A stretch of DNA of 64,000 nt, from positions 868,001-932,000 of the forward strand of contig NZ_CP049250.1 of the NCBI RefSeq assembly GCF_011046895.1. Reading direction: 5' to 3'. Below the pieces are notes generated by a model, which saw nothing but the letters and a program-made list of their open reading frames with translations, was not told the origin of the DNA and did not search any database. The translations under genes were made by a program, and so were the position numbers. This document shows positions 37,992 to 48,403 of the stretch, piece after piece. This stretch comes from Rhizobium rhizoryzae. GTDB lineage: Bacteria; Pseudomonadota; Alphaproteobacteria; Rhizobiales; Rhizobiaceae. Within the stretch, counting starts at the first letter, position 1; the number at the start of each line of letters is the position of its first letter.

Positions 37992-39353
37992 TCAGCTACC
38001 ATTGACGAAAGTCGCGCGCGAAATCCCATGTCGCTGAAGCTTGTCGTAGAATGTCTTGCGCGGAATTCCCAAGGCCTCGATTGTGCGCTTCACGTCCCCA
38101 TCATTCGCCTGAAGGGCCTCCCGTATCAGTTCCGCCTCGATTTTTGCCATGCGGTCCGGCAGCGTTCCGGAGCGATCCATTACCTCAGCTTCCGGCATCA
38201 AGGTGTCATGGGTGAGCGTCTCGAGACCCAGAACGAACCGCTCGGCGAAATGGTTCAGCTCGCGAACATTGCCGGGCCACGTGTGATCCTGCAGATGGCG
38301 GTTGAGGGAGATCGTCAGCGGTGGAACCTCGCGATTGAAACGCTTAGCCGCGCGCTGACAGAAAAAGCGGAAAAGCAGTGGCACGTCGTCCCGCCTCTCA
38401 CGCAAGGGAGGGATAAACAGACTGACAACGTTCAATCGATAATAGAGATCTTCGCGGAAATCGCGGCGTTCCTGCGGGTTGCCGAGATCGACCTTAGCGG
38501 CGGCGATGACCCGTAGATCGACTGGCCGCACCTCGTTCGTCCCAAGCGGCGTAACCTCGCGCATTTCCAGCACGCGAAGCATCTGAATCTGGGAGACTGG
38601 CGGCATGCTCTCGATCTCATCCAGAAAAAGAGTGCCGCCGCTGGAATGCTCAATGCGCCCGACACGTCGCTTCTGTGCGCCGGTGAAAGCGCCCGTCTCG
38701 TGCCCGAACAATTCGCTCTCCAGAATCTGCTCCGGCAAGGCGCCGCAGTTCAGTGCTACGAAATTCCCCTTCGAGCGGCTGCTCCATCGGTGCAGAAGGC
38801 TTGCCACGACCTCCTTCCCGGTACCGGTTTCGCCCGTCAGGAGAACGTCCACATCTGTGTCGGCGATCTGGCGAATGGTGTTTCGAAGCCGCTGCATGAC
38901 CGGGGTTTGACCGAGAAGGGTTACATCGCCCTGATCTTCATCCTGCACCGCCTCGCGCAGACGGCGGTTCTCAAGCACGAGCTTGCGCTTTTCAGCAGCA
39001 CGCCTCACGCATTGGACCAGACGATCGGCGGCAAAAGGCTTGGTCATGAAATCATAAACGCCCGCCTGAATAGCCACCACGGCCATGGGAATATCGCCAT
39101 GCCCGGTCATGAGGATGACAGGTATATCGGGGTCGATGGATCGAATACGCTCGAAAAACTCCAGACCATCCATAGCAGGCATTCGAATGTCTGAGACGAC
39201 GACACCGGCATAGTCGCGCTCAAGACTGCTCAATGCTTCCAATGCAGAGGTTCGGCTGGTGACGGAGAAACCGGCAAGATCAAGGGTCTGAGCGGTGGCT
39301 TTTAACAGATCCCGGTCATCATCGACCAGAAGGAGGGAGGTCGTAGCGTTCAT
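37992..39353 (-). CDS. dctD: C4-dicarboxylate response regulator DctD (sigma-54 activator)
   Basis: A 453-residue NtrC-type activator. The receiver domain has D55 ([12 protein letters not shown]). The AAA+ domain has Walker A GETGTGKE (174-181), GAFTGA (221-226) for contact with sigma-54, and Walker B TLFLDEIE (241-248). A C-terminal Fis-type helix-turn-helix is in [17 protein letters not shown]. It activates dctA when phosphorylated by DctB. Its start overlaps the dctB stop by four bases. Confidence 0.95.
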   Translation of the reverse strand: MNATTSLLLVDDDRDLLKATAQTLDLAGFSVTSRTSALEALSSLERDYAGVVVSDIRMPAMDGLEFFERIRSIDPDIPVILMTGHGDIPMAVVAIQAGVYDFMTKPFAADRLVQCVRRAAEKRKLVLENRRLREAVQDEDQGDVTLLGQTPVMQRLRNTIRQIADTDVDVLLTGETGTGKEVVASLLHRWSSRSKGNFVALNCGALPEQILESELFGHETGAFTGAQKRRVGRIEHSSGGTLFLDEIESMPPVSQIQMLRVLEMREVTPLGTNEVRPVDLRVIAAAKVDLGNPQERRDFREDLYYRLNVVSLFIPPLRERRDDVPLLFRFFCQRAAKRFNREVPPLTISLNRHLQDHTWPGNVRELNHFAERFVLGLETLTHDTLMPEAEVMDRSGTLPDRMAKIEAELIREALQANDGDVKRTIEALGIPRKTFYDKLQRHGISRATFVNGS

Positions 39354-41206
39354 CTGTCAGCCTGCTTCAGATCAATGAGGAAGATTGTGCCCTGCGACGA
39401 GGTCTCCACCGAAAGCTTGCCGCCATAATCCGTCACGATGTCTTTGGCGATGACGAGACCGAGACCAAGCCCTTTTTCCTTCGAGCTGTTGAAAGGCGAG
39501 AACAGCTGTTCCTGGATTGCTGGAGCGATGCCGCCGCCATTATCTTCAATTCTGATGTGAATCCTGTCGGCATCGCGGCCAGCCGAGACGACCACCGTCC
39601 CGTCAGCGACAGGTTCGACCGCTTCCAGCGCATTCTGGATCAGGTTGATCAGCACCTGCTCCAACCGAAGACGGTTGCCGATCGCATAGAGATCCTGCTC
39701 TTCCGCCCAGATCTCGACCCGGTCCAGACGTCCGGAGAAGCGGCTTTTCAACAGGACCAGCGCACCCGCGATCGCTTCCCGCATATCCACCGGCTCGGCT
39801 GCAGATCGACCGCGCCGTGCAAGGGCCTTCAGATCCTCGGTAATGGACCCGATCCGCTCAGTCAGTCCGGCGATCTCCGTAAGGTTGTCACGCGCTGCAT
39901 CCTCTCGCTGACGGTCAAGATAGGTTATAGCATTATCGGCATAGGCCCGGATTGTCGCCACAGGCTGGTTGATCTCATGGGCGACACCGGCCGCGACCTG
40001 TCCAAGAATGGCCAAGCGGTTTGCCTGGACGAGTTCCTCCTGGACGCCCTGCAAGCGGTTCTCGGTGGCTCGGTGATCGGCAATTTCCGCTTCAAGACGG
40101 TCTCTCGCCCGGCTCAGATCCGTTGTGCGCTCCAGAACCCGACGCTCCAGCTCGATCCGCGCCGCCTGCTCCGCTGCAATATGACGAAGAGATGTCTGTC
40201 TGCGCCAGATTACCAGAGCGGCGAGGCCAAGCAGGGGCAACAGGATGGCCATGGATAAAACCTGCGCCTGCCCCACACCATTGTCGAGTTGCGGCTGGAC
40301 GGGCAGCAGATACCTGAGTGACCAGGGGGTGGATGGCACTGGGAGGCTCATTTCGACAAACCCGGCGACTGAGGCTCCTGGAAGCAGTGCATCAATTGTA
40401 GCGGCATCCCCGGAAAGCTGTCGTTCCCGCGTGATCGGCAAGGGCAGAAGCGGTGCATCGCCAAATTGCAGGCTACTCCTGATCTCGGCTTGCACCGGCG
40501 GAGACAAGGGCGCCTCGACCATGAACCGCCAGGACTCGATGCTGGTGATCAGCACGACACCATGGGCGTCCGTGACATAGGTCGGTCGTTGCGCATCGCG
40601 CCAGTCCCGCTCCAATTGGTCGAACTCGGCCTTTGCCACCACCACCCCGATCGGATTGTCCGGCGGACCCACCCGTTGCGAGATGTAGAGACCCGGGCGC
40701 AGGCTGATGCTGCCAAGCGCAAAATGCTCCGCCTTTCCTTCAGCCATCGCGCGGGAAAAATACTGGCGAAAACTGTAATCGACACCGACGAAGCTCGACG
40801 GTTCACGCCAATTGCTGGACGCAATGGCAACGCCGCGGCGGTCGATCACATAGATGACCGAGGCATTCGTCCCCTCCACGAGATCCTGAAGCTTACGGTT
40901 CAAGGCATCGAGATGCTCTTGCGTTGGAGCGGTGAGCGTATCTGTAACATCCCGATCACGGGCCAGAATCAGCGGCAGAGCCCGCGGTCGCTCCAGCACT
41001 GCTTTCAGAAACGCGACCTTGAGGCCAGCATCGATCCGGCTTTGCTGTTCGAGGTCCTGCATTGTGGCATCAACCGCAATGGTGCGAACCGTCATGAGCG
41101 TAACTGTACTCAACAGGATGGCCACCACGGCGAAAATGAACCATGGACGGTGCGTCTGACGCACCGAAACCTTTGCCCCAAGAGGATAAAGTTGACCGGA
41201 ATCCAT
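39350..41206 (-). CDS. dctB: C4-dicarboxylate sensor histidine kinase DctB
   Basis: A 618-residue membrane kinase. TM1 lies at about 24-46, a periplasmic double-Cache sensor domain follows (about 50-310), TM2 is near 315-335 ([19 protein letters not shown]), then a coiled-coil linker, HisKA with the phospho-His in [16 protein letters not shown], and an ATPase domain with DNGGGIAP and [11 protein letters not shown]. The ATG at 41206 is chosen; no clear ribosome site is seen, and a TTG at 41224 also exists. A DctD-type palindrome covers the start codon. Confidence 0.93.
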   Translation of the reverse strand: MDSGQLYPLGAKVSVRQTHRPWFIFAVVAILLSTVTLMTVRTIAVDATMQDLEQQSRIDAGLKVAFLKAVLERPRALPLILARDRDVTDTLTAPTQEHLDALNRKLQDLVEGTNASVIYVIDRRGVAIASSNWREPSSFVGVDYSFRQYFSRAMAEGKAEHFALGSISLRPGLYISQRVGPPDNPIGVVVAKAEFDQLERDWRDAQRPTYVTDAHGVVLITSIESWRFMVEAPLSPPVQAEIRSSLQFGDAPLLPLPITRERQLSGDAATIDALLPGASVAGFVEMSLPVPSTPWSLRYLLPVQPQLDNGVGQAQVLSMAILLPLLGLAALVIWRRQTSLRHIAAEQAARIELERRVLERTTDLSRARDRLEAEIADHRATENRLQGVQEELVQANRLAILGQVAAGVAHEINQPVATIRAYADNAITYLDRQREDAARDNLTEIAGLTERIGSITEDLKALARRGRSAAEPVDMREAIAGALVLLKSRFSGRLDRVEIWAEEQDLYAIGNRLRLEQVLINLIQNALEAVEPVADGTVVVSAGRDADRIHIRIEDNGGGIAPAIQEQLFSPFNSSKEKGLGLGLVIAKDIVTDYGGKLSVETSSQGTIFLIDLKQADR

Positions 41207-41223
41207 GCGCGAAAAATCGCACA
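41204..41223. promoter_or_regulatory. DctD-type upstream activator site 1
   Basis: CATGCGCGAAAAATCGCACA is an imperfect palindrome (TGCG / CGCA arms) repeated in near-identical form 45 bases downstream. Paired sites of this sort bind DctD upstream of dctA. This copy overlaps the dctB start codon. Confidence 0.65.
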
Positions 41224-41248
41224 ATTACTTTTGCTAGGCAATGTGATC

Positions 41249-41266
41249 CATGCGGAAAATCGCACG
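41249..41266. promoter_or_regulatory. DctD-type upstream activator site 2
   Basis: CATGCGGAAAATCGCACG repeats site 1 in the same orientation, 45 bases on. It lies about 73 bases before the sigma-54 promoter element, a normal enhancer distance. Confidence 0.7.
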
Positions 41267-41338
41267 ATCTTGGGCCGATCTTTTCCAATCATAATAATTA
41301 ATCGTTATACATCAGATAGATAAATAAATCACGTTATC

Positions 41339-41354
41339 TGGCACGCCCGTTGCA
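41339..41354 (+). promoter_or_regulatory. Sigma-54 promoter of dctA
   Basis: TGGCACGCCCGTTGCA matches the -24/-12 consensus (TGGCAC-N5-TTGCA) exactly. The start site would be near 41366, giving a leader of about 56 bases. Confidence 0.92.
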
Positions 41355-41421
41355 AAGCTGGTGACATCATCAAATGTCGCCTCGGGAGAACCATTGGGTA
41401 GGGGCGCGAAGGAGGATCAAC

Positions 41422-42750
41422 ATGGAATTGAATCTCGATGCTGCCGCCCCCCGCGGCAAGGTGCCACTTTATCGGCAGCTTTATGTTCAGGTGCTCGTTG
41501 CCATTACTGCCGGTATCATTCTCGGCCACTACTATCCGGATATCGGCGCTTCCCTGAAGCCCTTGGGCGATGCCTTCATCCGTCTGGTGAAGATGATCAT
41601 TGCACCGGTTATTTTCCTCACGGTTGCCACCGGCATTGCCGGAATGACCGACCTGAAGAAGGTGGGCCGCGTTGCCGGAAAGGCAATGATCTACTTCCTG
41701 ACCTTTTCGACGCTCGCGCTTGCTGTCGGCATGCTGGTTGCAAATGTCGTACAGCCGGGTTCAGGAATGCATATCGATCCGGCCTCGCTGGATGCCAAGG
41801 CTGTTGCCACTTATGCAACAAAAGCCCATGAGACCACGATCACCGGCTTCCTGATGAACATCATCCCGGAAACCATCGTCGGCGCATTCGCGCAGGGCGA
41901 TATCCTGCAGGTGCTGTTCTTCTCGGTGCTGTTCGGTATTTCGCTGGCGATGGTCGGTGACAAGGCAAAGCCTGTGACCGACTTCCTGCATGCGGTCACG
42001 GCTCCGATCTTCAAGCTGGTTGCCATCCTCATGAAGGCTGCCCCCATTGGTGCCTTCGGCGCCATGGCTTTCACGATTGGCAAATACGGCATTGGCTCCG
42101 TTGCCAACCTCGCCTTCCTGATCGGCACATTCTACCTGACCTCCATCCTGTTCGTGGTCGTGGTGCTCGGCGCCGTCGCCCGTTACAACGGCTTCTCGAT
42201 CTTCGCGCTCATTCGCTACATCAAGGAAGAGCTGCTGCTGGTTCTCGGAACATCGTCCTCGGAAGCGGCACTGCCGGGTCTGATGCAGAAAATGGAACGC
42301 GCAGGCTGCAAGCGCTCTGTCGTCGGCCTCGTCATTCCGACGGGTTACTCGTTCAACCTCGACGGCACCAATATCTACATGACTCTGGCGGCACTCTTCA
42401 TCGCCCAAGCGACCGATATCCAGCTATCATTCGCGGATCAGATCCTGCTGCTGCTGGTGGCTATGCTGAGTTCGAAGGGTGCGGCCGGTATCACGGGCGC
42501 AGGCTTCATCACGCTGGCGGCTACGCTTTCGGTGGTTCCTTCGGTTCCCGTGGCCGGTATGGCGCTGATTCTCGGCATTGACCGCTTCATGTCCGAGTGC
42601 CGTGCCCTGACGAACTTCGTCGGCAATGCGGTCGCAACCATCGTGGTGGCGCGCTGGGAAAATGAACTTGACCAGACGAAACTTCAGGAAGTGCTGGCAG
42701 GACATGTCTCGGAGCCGGTTGCCAATGGCACCTTGCAGGCTGCGGAATAA
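41422..42750 (+). CDS. dctA: C4-dicarboxylate transport protein DctA
   Basis: A 442-residue secondary transporter (DAACS family) for succinate, fumarate and malate. Eight helices and two re-entrant loops are indicated by [20 protein letters not shown], a serine-rich loop [35 protein letters not shown] and [20 protein letters not shown]. The start at 41422 follows GGAGG; the frame is open from 41374. It is transcribed from the sigma-54 promoter under DctBD control. Confidence 0.97.
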   Translation: MELNLDAAAPRGKVPLYRQLYVQVLVAITAGIILGHYYPDIGASLKPLGDAFIRLVKMIIAPVIFLTVATGIAGMTDLKKVGRVAGKAMIYFLTFSTLALAVGMLVANVVQPGSGMHIDPASLDAKAVATYATKAHETTITGFLMNIIPETIVGAFAQGDILQVLFFSVLFGISLAMVGDKAKPVTDFLHAVTAPIFKLVAILMKAAPIGAFGAMAFTIGKYGIGSVANLAFLIGTFYLTSILFVVVVLGAVARYNGFSIFALIRYIKEELLLVLGTSSSEAALPGLMQKMERAGCKRSVVGLVIPTGYSFNLDGTNIYMTLAALFIAQATDIQLSFADQILLLLVAMLSSKGAAGITGAGFITLAATLSVVPSVPVAGMALILGIDRFMSECRALTNFVGNAVATIVVARWENELDQTKLQEVLAGHVSEPVANGTLQAAE

Positions 42751-42794
42751 TTCCTCCCAAGGAATAGGGCACGTCTGAACGAGCCCTGATGACG

Positions 42795-42824
42795 GCCCGC
42801 TGGTTCATCCCGGCGGGCTTTTTC
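42795..42824 (+). terminator. Terminator of dctA
   Basis: Stem GCCCGCTGG / CCGGCGGGC (one G-T pair) with a 6-base loop, then TTTTTC. Confidence 0.88.
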
Positions 42825-42838
42825 ATGCCCGTGTCGCA

Positions 42839-43444
42839 TCACGGACCGTTGACGAAAGCCAGTATCAACTGATGGACGGCGCCACCGTCGCTCAGCTCGA
42901 TCCGATCGAACTCGGCATTCCTCGCACGCTCTGCTTTGGAAAGCTCGCCAAGACGTTTGGTCAAGACTTCGCGAATACGCTTGCAGTCAGGATCATTCTC
43001 GACCCACAGACCAAGGCTGAAATCCTGTATCTGCTGCACGAGCTCCTTGGTAAAGCCGCCATGGACACGCTCGTGCTTCTCAACGCCTGCGATGAAACGG
43101 GCCCAGTTCTGCGCCACATCGGGCGGCAGCGGATTGGCGGGTTTCGGCATTGTGTAGGTAATGATCAGCTTCGGCTTCGCGACCGTGATGGCGCAAGCGG
43201 TCCCCTGCACCTCGTATTTGCGCGTCCAGGTCAGCTTGAAACTGGTATGAGCAATGGCCTGCACACCGGCCTGCGGGCCTTTTTCGCCGATCGATCGATA
43301 GAGATCGATGCCCGTCTTGCCTGTGATGGCATAGGTCTTGATCTGCTCAACCGCCTGCCAGTCGGCGGCGTTGGCCTGACCGGCAAGGGTCGTCAAAACA
43401 CTGATGGAAAAGCCGATGAAGATCGATGCTGTCTGAAGTCGCAC
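42839..43444 (-). CDS. DUF922 secreted protein with HExxH motif
   Basis: A 201-residue protein with an N-terminal signal peptide (cleavage likely after QANA, about residue 26). The DUF922 domain includes KLTWTRKYEVQG and a HERVH sequence (HExxH, in GVEKHERVHGGF), suggesting a zinc-dependent periplasmic protease. Two Cys residues (TACAITV and DPDCKRI) could form a disulfide. The substrate is unknown. It lies 70 bases downstream of putA on the same strand and converges on dctA. Confidence 0.8.
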   Translation of the reverse strand: MRLQTASIFIGFSISVLTTLAGQANAADWQAVEQIKTYAITGKTGIDLYRSIGEKGPQAGVQAIAHTSFKLTWTRKYEVQGTACAITVAKPKLIITYTMPKPANPLPPDVAQNWARFIAGVEKHERVHGGFTKELVQQIQDFSLGLWVENDPDCKRIREVLTKRLGELSKAERARNAEFDRIELSDGGAVHQLILAFVNGP

Positions 43445-43514
43445 TGTTTGTCTCGCGCCGAGATGAACCCGGCGCGACTATTGCTGTCTCAGAAGCAGCA
43501 AGGCAAGCCTTGCC

Positions 43515-46500
43515 TCACCCAATTGTCATCAGGCTGGCATTGCCGCCAGCGGCTGCCGTGTTGATCGAGGTGGATACTTCCTCCAGCAGCCAATTCAGAC
43601 AATAGACATCGGGCTTGGCCATAGCATTTGATGCCGCAGCCTGTGCGAGGACCAGGGGGCCAGGAAGTGCTGCCAGGCGCCGAAGCGATTCTGTCAGAAA
43701 CTCACCCTCTCCCTCGATCAGCGCACCGGCGAAGGGTGCATCCGCTTTCCAGTCTTTCGTACGCTGCAAGCGTGCAGCCACGCTCGACGGAAGCGCATGC
43801 AGCAGGTTCGCAAGAACCGAATTGCTGATGTCAACGACGGCTGTATTTCCTGTGGCCAGAGCTGCGGCCAATTGCTGATAAAGACCCGCTTCTGTTTGCG
43901 GAACCAGCAGGATGCGACCTCGCGGGTGAAGTGCGTAGAGGTTCTGCTCGCCAACCGGTCCTGGCAGTTGCAATTCAAGCCCCAACGCCGAAGCGCCGCC
44001 AATCGTGCGCGCCAATTCGGCCACTTGCGCCTGCTGACGATCTTCCAGCCAACGGGCAAAATCGCCCAAGGCCGCATCGCGATGCACCGAGCTCAACTGC
44101 GGCGGCACCGGAGGTGTCTGGACAAGACGACCGAGATAAAGAGGACCGCCCGCCTTCGGACCGGTTCCGGACAGGCCACGACCACCAAATGGCTGCACAC
44201 CCACAACGGCACCGATGATGTTGCGGTTCACGTAGCGATTGCCGGTCTTCACACGGCTGAGTACGTGGGCGATGGTTTCATCCAGGCGCGTGTGGAGGCC
44301 GAAGGTCAGGCCATACCCCGTGGCATTGATATCGTCGATCAGCCGGTCGAGGTCGTTCCGCTTGAAACGGATGACGTGAAGAACCGGCCCAAAAATCTCA
44401 CGCTGCAGATCCTTGATCGAGGTCAGTTCCACAATCGTGGGAGCAACGAAGGTCCCGAGTTCGGTTTCCTTCGGCATTGCGGCCTGATGGATGGTGCGCC
44501 CCAGAATGCGCATCCGCTCTATGTGACCTTCGATCGTCTGGCGCGCCTCTTCTGTAATAACCGGGCCGATATCAACGGATAGCCGGTCGGTCCTGCCAAT
44601 GGATAGCTCGGCGAGCGCACCCTTCAGCATCGTCAGAACACGATCGGCAACGTCGTCCTGCAGGCACAAGACGCGAAGTGCTGAGCAGCGTTGGCCAGCG
44701 CTATCGAAAGCAGACGCAATGACATCGCCGACAACCTGTTCGGCCAGAGCAGACGAATCGACGATCATGGCATTCTGACCGCCCGTTTCAGCAATCAGCG
44801 GAATGGGCTTGCCTGCGGAAGAGAGACGACCCGACAGTTGCTTCTGGATCAGCCTCGCCACCTCCGTCGAGCCGGTGAACATGACGCCCGCGGTTTCAGG
44901 AGCCGCCACGAGAGCCGCGCCGATGCGGCCATCACCGGGAAGAAGCTGGATGACGCTCCGCGGAATGCCTGCCTCATGCAGGATGCCAATTGTCTCGTAG
45001 GCAATCAGCGGCGTTTCTTCCGCTGGCTTGGCGAGAACCGTGTTCCCGGCAACCAGGGCGGCAGAGATCTGGCCGAGGAAGATGGCGAGCGGGAAGTTCC
45101 ACGGGCTGATACAGACAACGGGACCAAGCGGGAGATGCGAAACACCAAGGGTCCGGCGTGCCTGTTCGGCATAGTAACGCAGGAAATCGACCGCTTCACG
45201 CACTTCGGCAATGGCGTTGGGAAGAGATTTTCCGGCCTCCCGCATGATCAGCGGCAGCAGGTGATCCATGCGCTCTTCCAGAAGAGCGGCGGATCGATCC
45301 AGCAAATCGGCTCGCTCGGCGGCTGTCACGGCCTGCCAACGGGCAAGAGCCTCAGCTGCCGCTGTTGCGGCCTTCACAACATCCTGCGTCGTGACGGGGA
45401 TGACGCTTCCAACCCGATCGCGATGGTCGGCAGGGTTCAAAACAGCCTGCTCCTCACCGAGGTCGGGTTCAAAGCCAAGAAGCGGCTTCGCCTGTCCGGG
45501 CGAGGCTGCAGTGGCCTTGAACGTAGTTGAAAGGTTTTGAAGCGTCTGTTCGTTGGAAAGATCAAGGCCAGCGGAATTCAAACGGCTCTTACCGAAAAGT
45601 TCGCGCGGCAAGGCGATCTTGTCATGCTTCGAGCCCGGTCTGGCCTGAGCGCGCGTGACCTCGACCGGATCGGCAATCAGGTCATCAATGCTGACCGTTT
45701 CGTCACCGATACGATTGACAAAGGATGAGTTGGCACCGTTTTCCAGAAGACGGCGCACGAGATAGGCCAACAGGGTTTCGTGCGTGCCGACAGGCGCGTA
45801 GATGCGGCATGGCCGCGCCAGCTTGGCCGGATCGACAACCTCTTCATAAAGAGGCTCGCCCATGCCGTGCAGGCACTGGAATTCATAGCTGCCGATGGAA
45901 AATTCCGGCCCGGCCAGCTGATAGATGGTGGCCAGCGTCTGGGCATTATGAGTGGCAAACTGCGGAAAGACGAGATCGCGCGCTGCCAGCAGCTTGCGAG
46001 CGCAGGCGATGTAGGAAACATCGGTATGGACCTTGCGCGTAAAGACGGGAAAGTCCTCTAGACCATCCAGGTGTGCACGCTTGATTTCTGCGTCCCAGTA
46101 GGCGCCCTTGACCAGCCGCACCATGATACGATGGCCGGACCGGCTGGCAAGATCGATGATGAAATCGAGCACGAAGGGGCAGCGCTTGCCATAGGCCTGC
46201 ACGACGAAACCGATACCGTTCCAGCCAGCCAGCTCTGGGTCGAAGCAGATCTCTTCGAGAAGATCGAGCGAAAGCTCGAGACGGTCCGCCTCTTCAGCGT
46301 CAATATTGAGGCCGATGTCATAGCCTTTCGCCAAGTGGCAAAGGGCTTTCACCCGAGGCAGCAATTCCGCCATAACGCGCGCCGCCTGGGAGCGGGAATA
46401 GCGTGGATGCAGGGCCGACAGTTTGATGGAGATGCCCGGACCGGCATAAACTCCGCGCCCATTTGCTTGCCGTCCAATGGCGTGAATGGCGTTCTCATAA

Positions 46501-47219
46501 TCACGGAAGTAACGCTCGGCATCGGCCTTCGTTGTGGCTGCTTCTCCCAGCATGTCGTAGGAATAGCCAAAGCCTTTCTGCTCCATCTCGCGAGCACGGC
46601 TCAGAGCTTCATCGATCGTCTCGCCGGTGACGAACTGTTCGCCCATCATGCGCATGGCCATATCGACGCCGCGTCGGACGACCGGCTCGCCGCAACGAGC
46701 GATCAGGCGGGTGAGTGCTGCCGTCAGGCTTCGATCATTCACGGTCGCGGTCAGCTTGCCGGTCACGACAAGACCCCAGCTTGCCGCATTGACGAAGAGC
46801 GACCTCCCGCCGCCGACATGGGATTTCCAGTCGCCATGGGAGATCTTGTCGCGGATCAGCGCATCGCGTGTCGCCATGTCGGGTATGCGGAGCAGTGCCT
46901 CTGCAAGGCACATGAGCGCCACTCCCTCCTGGCTGGACAGCGAATATTCGTGGACGAGCCCCTCAACGCCAGAGCCACGATGCTTTCCTCGAAGAGCAGT
47001 CACCAGCGTTCTTGCAGTTTTGCGCACTGCCTGCTTCTGCTGCGGTTCCAGACTGGCCTCATCGAGAAGTGGCAGGACGCAATCAATTTCCGCACGACGA
47101 TAGGCATTGGTGATCGCCTGCCGCAGTTGCGATGGCGGCCGGATCGACGGAGCAAAATCACTGAAAGCAGGTTTGAGAGCATAGGGGTCTGCGACCGACA
47201 GCGGAGTTTGCACAGTCAT
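43515..47219 (-). CDS. putA: Bifunctional proline dehydrogenase / P5C dehydrogenase PutA
   Basis: A 1234-residue enzyme that oxidises proline to glutamate. The FAD-dependent proline dehydrogenase barrel spans about 190-490, and the aldehyde dehydrogenase domain about 570-1030, with catalytic Cys845 in SAGQRCSALRVL and AETGGQNAMI. A C-terminal tail of about 200 residues is typical of long type B PutAs. There is no N-terminal ribbon-helix-helix, so the protein is not its own repressor; the divergent putR fills that role. Translation begins at ATG 47219 after GAGG. Confidence 0.97.
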   Translation of the reverse strand: MTVQTPLSVADPYALKPAFSDFAPSIRPPSQLRQAITNAYRRAEIDCVLPLLDEASLEPQQKQAVRKTARTLVTALRGKHRGSGVEGLVHEYSLSSQEGVALMCLAEALLRIPDMATRDALIRDKISHGDWKSHVGGGRSLFVNAASWGLVVTGKLTATVNDRSLTAALTRLIARCGEPVVRRGVDMAMRMMGEQFVTGETIDEALSRAREMEQKGFGYSYDMLGEAATTKADAERYFRDYENAIHAIGRQANGRGVYAGPGISIKLSALHPRYSRSQAARVMAELLPRVKALCHLAKGYDIGLNIDAEEADRLELSLDLLEEICFDPELAGWNGIGFVVQAYGKRCPFVLDFIIDLASRSGHRIMVRLVKGAYWDAEIKRAHLDGLEDFPVFTRKVHTDVSYIACARKLLAARDLVFPQFATHNAQTLATIYQLAGPEFSIGSYEFQCLHGMGEPLYEEVVDPAKLARPCRIYAPVGTHETLLAYLVRRLLENGANSSFVNRIGDETVSIDDLIADPVEVTRAQARPGSKHDKIALPRELFGKSRLNSAGLDLSNEQTLQNLSTTFKATAASPGQAKPLLGFEPDLGEEQAVLNPADHRDRVGSVIPVTTQDVVKAATAAAEALARWQAVTAAERADLLDRSAALLEERMDHLLPLIMREAGKSLPNAIAEVREAVDFLRYYAEQARRTLGVSHLPLGPVVCISPWNFPLAIFLGQISAALVAGNTVLAKPAEETPLIAYETIGILHEAGIPRSVIQLLPGDGRIGAALVAAPETAGVMFTGSTEVARLIQKQLSGRLSSAGKPIPLIAETGGQNAMIVDSSALAEQVVGDVIASAFDSAGQRCSALRVLCLQDDVADRVLTMLKGALAELSIGRTDRLSVDIGPVITEEARQTIEGHIERMRILGRTIHQAAMPKETELGTFVAPTIVELTSIKDLQREIFGPVLHVIRFKRNDLDRLIDDINATGYGLTFGLHTRLDETIAHVLSRVKTGNRYVNRNIIGAVVGVQPFGGRGLSGTGPKAGGPLYLGRLVQTPPVPPQLSSVHRDAALGDFARWLEDRQQAQVAELARTIGGASALGLELQLPGPVGEQNLYALHPRGRILLVPQTEAGLYQQLAAALATGNTAVVDISNSVLANLLHALPSSVAARLQRTKDWKADAPFAGALIEGEGEFLTESLRRLAALPGPLVLAQAAASNAMAKPDVYCLNWLLEEVSTSINTAAAGGNASLMTIG

Positions 47220-47301
47220 GGCTCAAGCCTCGTATCAAGGGAAACAGTGGGAAAATGATACTACGGCAGACCGCAACGCGAGAGACTATTCTGCGCTTTG
47301 T

Positions 47302-47323
47302 TTTCAGGTATTATCACCTGAAA
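47302..47323. promoter_or_regulatory. Perfect palindrome between putA and putR (putative PutR operator)
   Basis: TTTCAGGT-ATTATC-ACCTGAAA is a perfect 8-6-8 inverted repeat. It lies 83 bases upstream of putA and 27 bases before the putR start, the place expected for an Lrp-family regulator acting on putA and on itself. Confidence 0.7.
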
Positions 47324-47349
47324 TGGGCGTTAAGGCAGGCAAATTCACC

Positions 47350-47811
47350 ATGGAAATCCGCAAAACAAGCGAACTCGACGCATTCGATCTGAAGATACTG
47401 GATGTTGTGGCCGCAGATGGCCGGATCTCGGTGACGGAACTCGCGGAGAAGATCGGTCTATCGAAGACTCCGTGCAACGCTCGCCTGAAGCGGCTTGTCG
47501 ATGAAGGCTATATTCTGGGATTTCGTGCCGTGATCAATCTGCCAAAACTGGGACTGGATCACGTTGCTTTCGCGGAAGTGAAGCTTTCCGACACGCGAGA
47601 GAAAGCACTCACCGAATTCAATCAGGCCATTTCAAGAATCAAGGAAGTGGAAGAGTGCCATATGATCGCCGGCCGCTTCGATTATCTCATCAAGATCAGA
47701 ACGCAGAGCATCCGGCGGTATCGCGAAGTGCTGGGAGAAAAGATCTCAAGCCTGCCCTATGTCGCCAGCACGTCAACATCTGTCGCAATGCAATCAGTCA
47801 AAGAACGATAA
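47350..47811 (+). CDS. putR: Lrp/AsnC-family proline-utilisation regulator PutR
   Basis: A 153-residue regulator with an N-terminal helix-turn-helix (ISVTELAEKIGLSKTPCNARLKRLV) and a C-terminal RAM ligand domain (about 80-150, HMIAGRFDYLIKI). Its divergence from putA identifies it as PutR, the proline-responsive activator of putA in Agrobacterium and relatives. ATG 47350 is chosen because family members start close to the HTH and AGGCAGG lies upstream; the frame is open from 47218. Confidence 0.9.
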   Translation: MEIRKTSELDAFDLKILDVVAADGRISVTELAEKIGLSKTPCNARLKRLVDEGYILGFRAVINLPKLGLDHVAFAEVKLSDTREKALTEFNQAISRIKEVEECHMIAGRFDYLIKIRTQSIRRYREVLGEKISSLPYVASTSTSVAMQSVKER

Positions 47812-47949
47812 AATACAAAAATTGGGCAACAATGCTGCCATTTTAATCAATGATCGTACCGAATTCCAGCAAAGTGCCCTCGTCAATTGGGCGGATTTCT
47901 GGCTTCATGATCATGCTCACGTCAGATGACGCGAGTTTTCCCCCATATT

Positions 47950-47975
47950 GCCCTGCTTCGGTGGGGCTTTTTTTT
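47950..47975 (+). terminator. Terminator-like hairpin after putR
   Basis: A short stem (GCCCTG / TGGGGC, with two G-T pairs) and loop CTTCGG precede eight T residues. It is 139 bases past the putR stop. The rest of 47812-48039 holds only a second small hairpin (47997-48016). Confidence 0.65.
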
Positions 47976-48039
47976 GCCTGCGAGCAAGGCTCTGTGGTGG
48001 CCGATCCTCCGGCCACCGACCTCGAGCGATCTAAGGGTC

Positions 48040-48213
48040 CTACAGGACCGCACTTCCTGCCATGAACGCGAGAACCAGAAAGATCAGGAAGATCACGATC
48101 GCGATGAAGAAGAGGACGCGGGCAATCGTTGCCGTCGCGGCCGATACGCCTGAAAAGCCCAGAAATCCGGAAATCAGCGAGATGACGAGAAAGATGAGTG
48201 CCCACTTCAGCAT
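48040..48213 (-). CDS. DUF1328 small membrane protein
   Basis: A 57-residue hydrophobic protein, [20 protein letters not shown] at the start, with two membrane segments and an FMAGSAVL end. It matches the DUF1328 (YtjA-like) family, often induced by stress and common in rhizobia. AAGGAA lies 8 bases before the ATG. Function unknown. Confidence 0.88.
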   Translation of the reverse strand: MLKWALIFLVISLISGFLGFSGVSAATATIARVLFFIAIVIFLIFLVLAFMAGSAVL

Positions 48214-48403
48214 GGAATAGGTTCCTTCGATGATTCTTGTCCATCAACGGAATGTGAAGCATCTGGTTCCATTGCCGAGTTTGTTCCCGTCACACATCGC
48301 AAACTCCGGGCATGGATCTGGTTTTCCTCTCTGACGGAGGATAGTTAAGCCAAAGGCGAAAGACACAAACGACACCTTGTGTCCCTGATTCCTGCGGAGA
48401 TGG

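Noticed and set aside
43501..43515. Short palindrome AGGCAAG-C-CTTGCCT at the putA end
   Set aside because: The 1-base centre cannot form a hairpin loop, and there is no T-run, so it is not called a terminator.
46071..47258. A 395-codon plus-strand frame opposite the start of putA
   Set aside because: It lies entirely over conserved PutA sequence and shows no family features.
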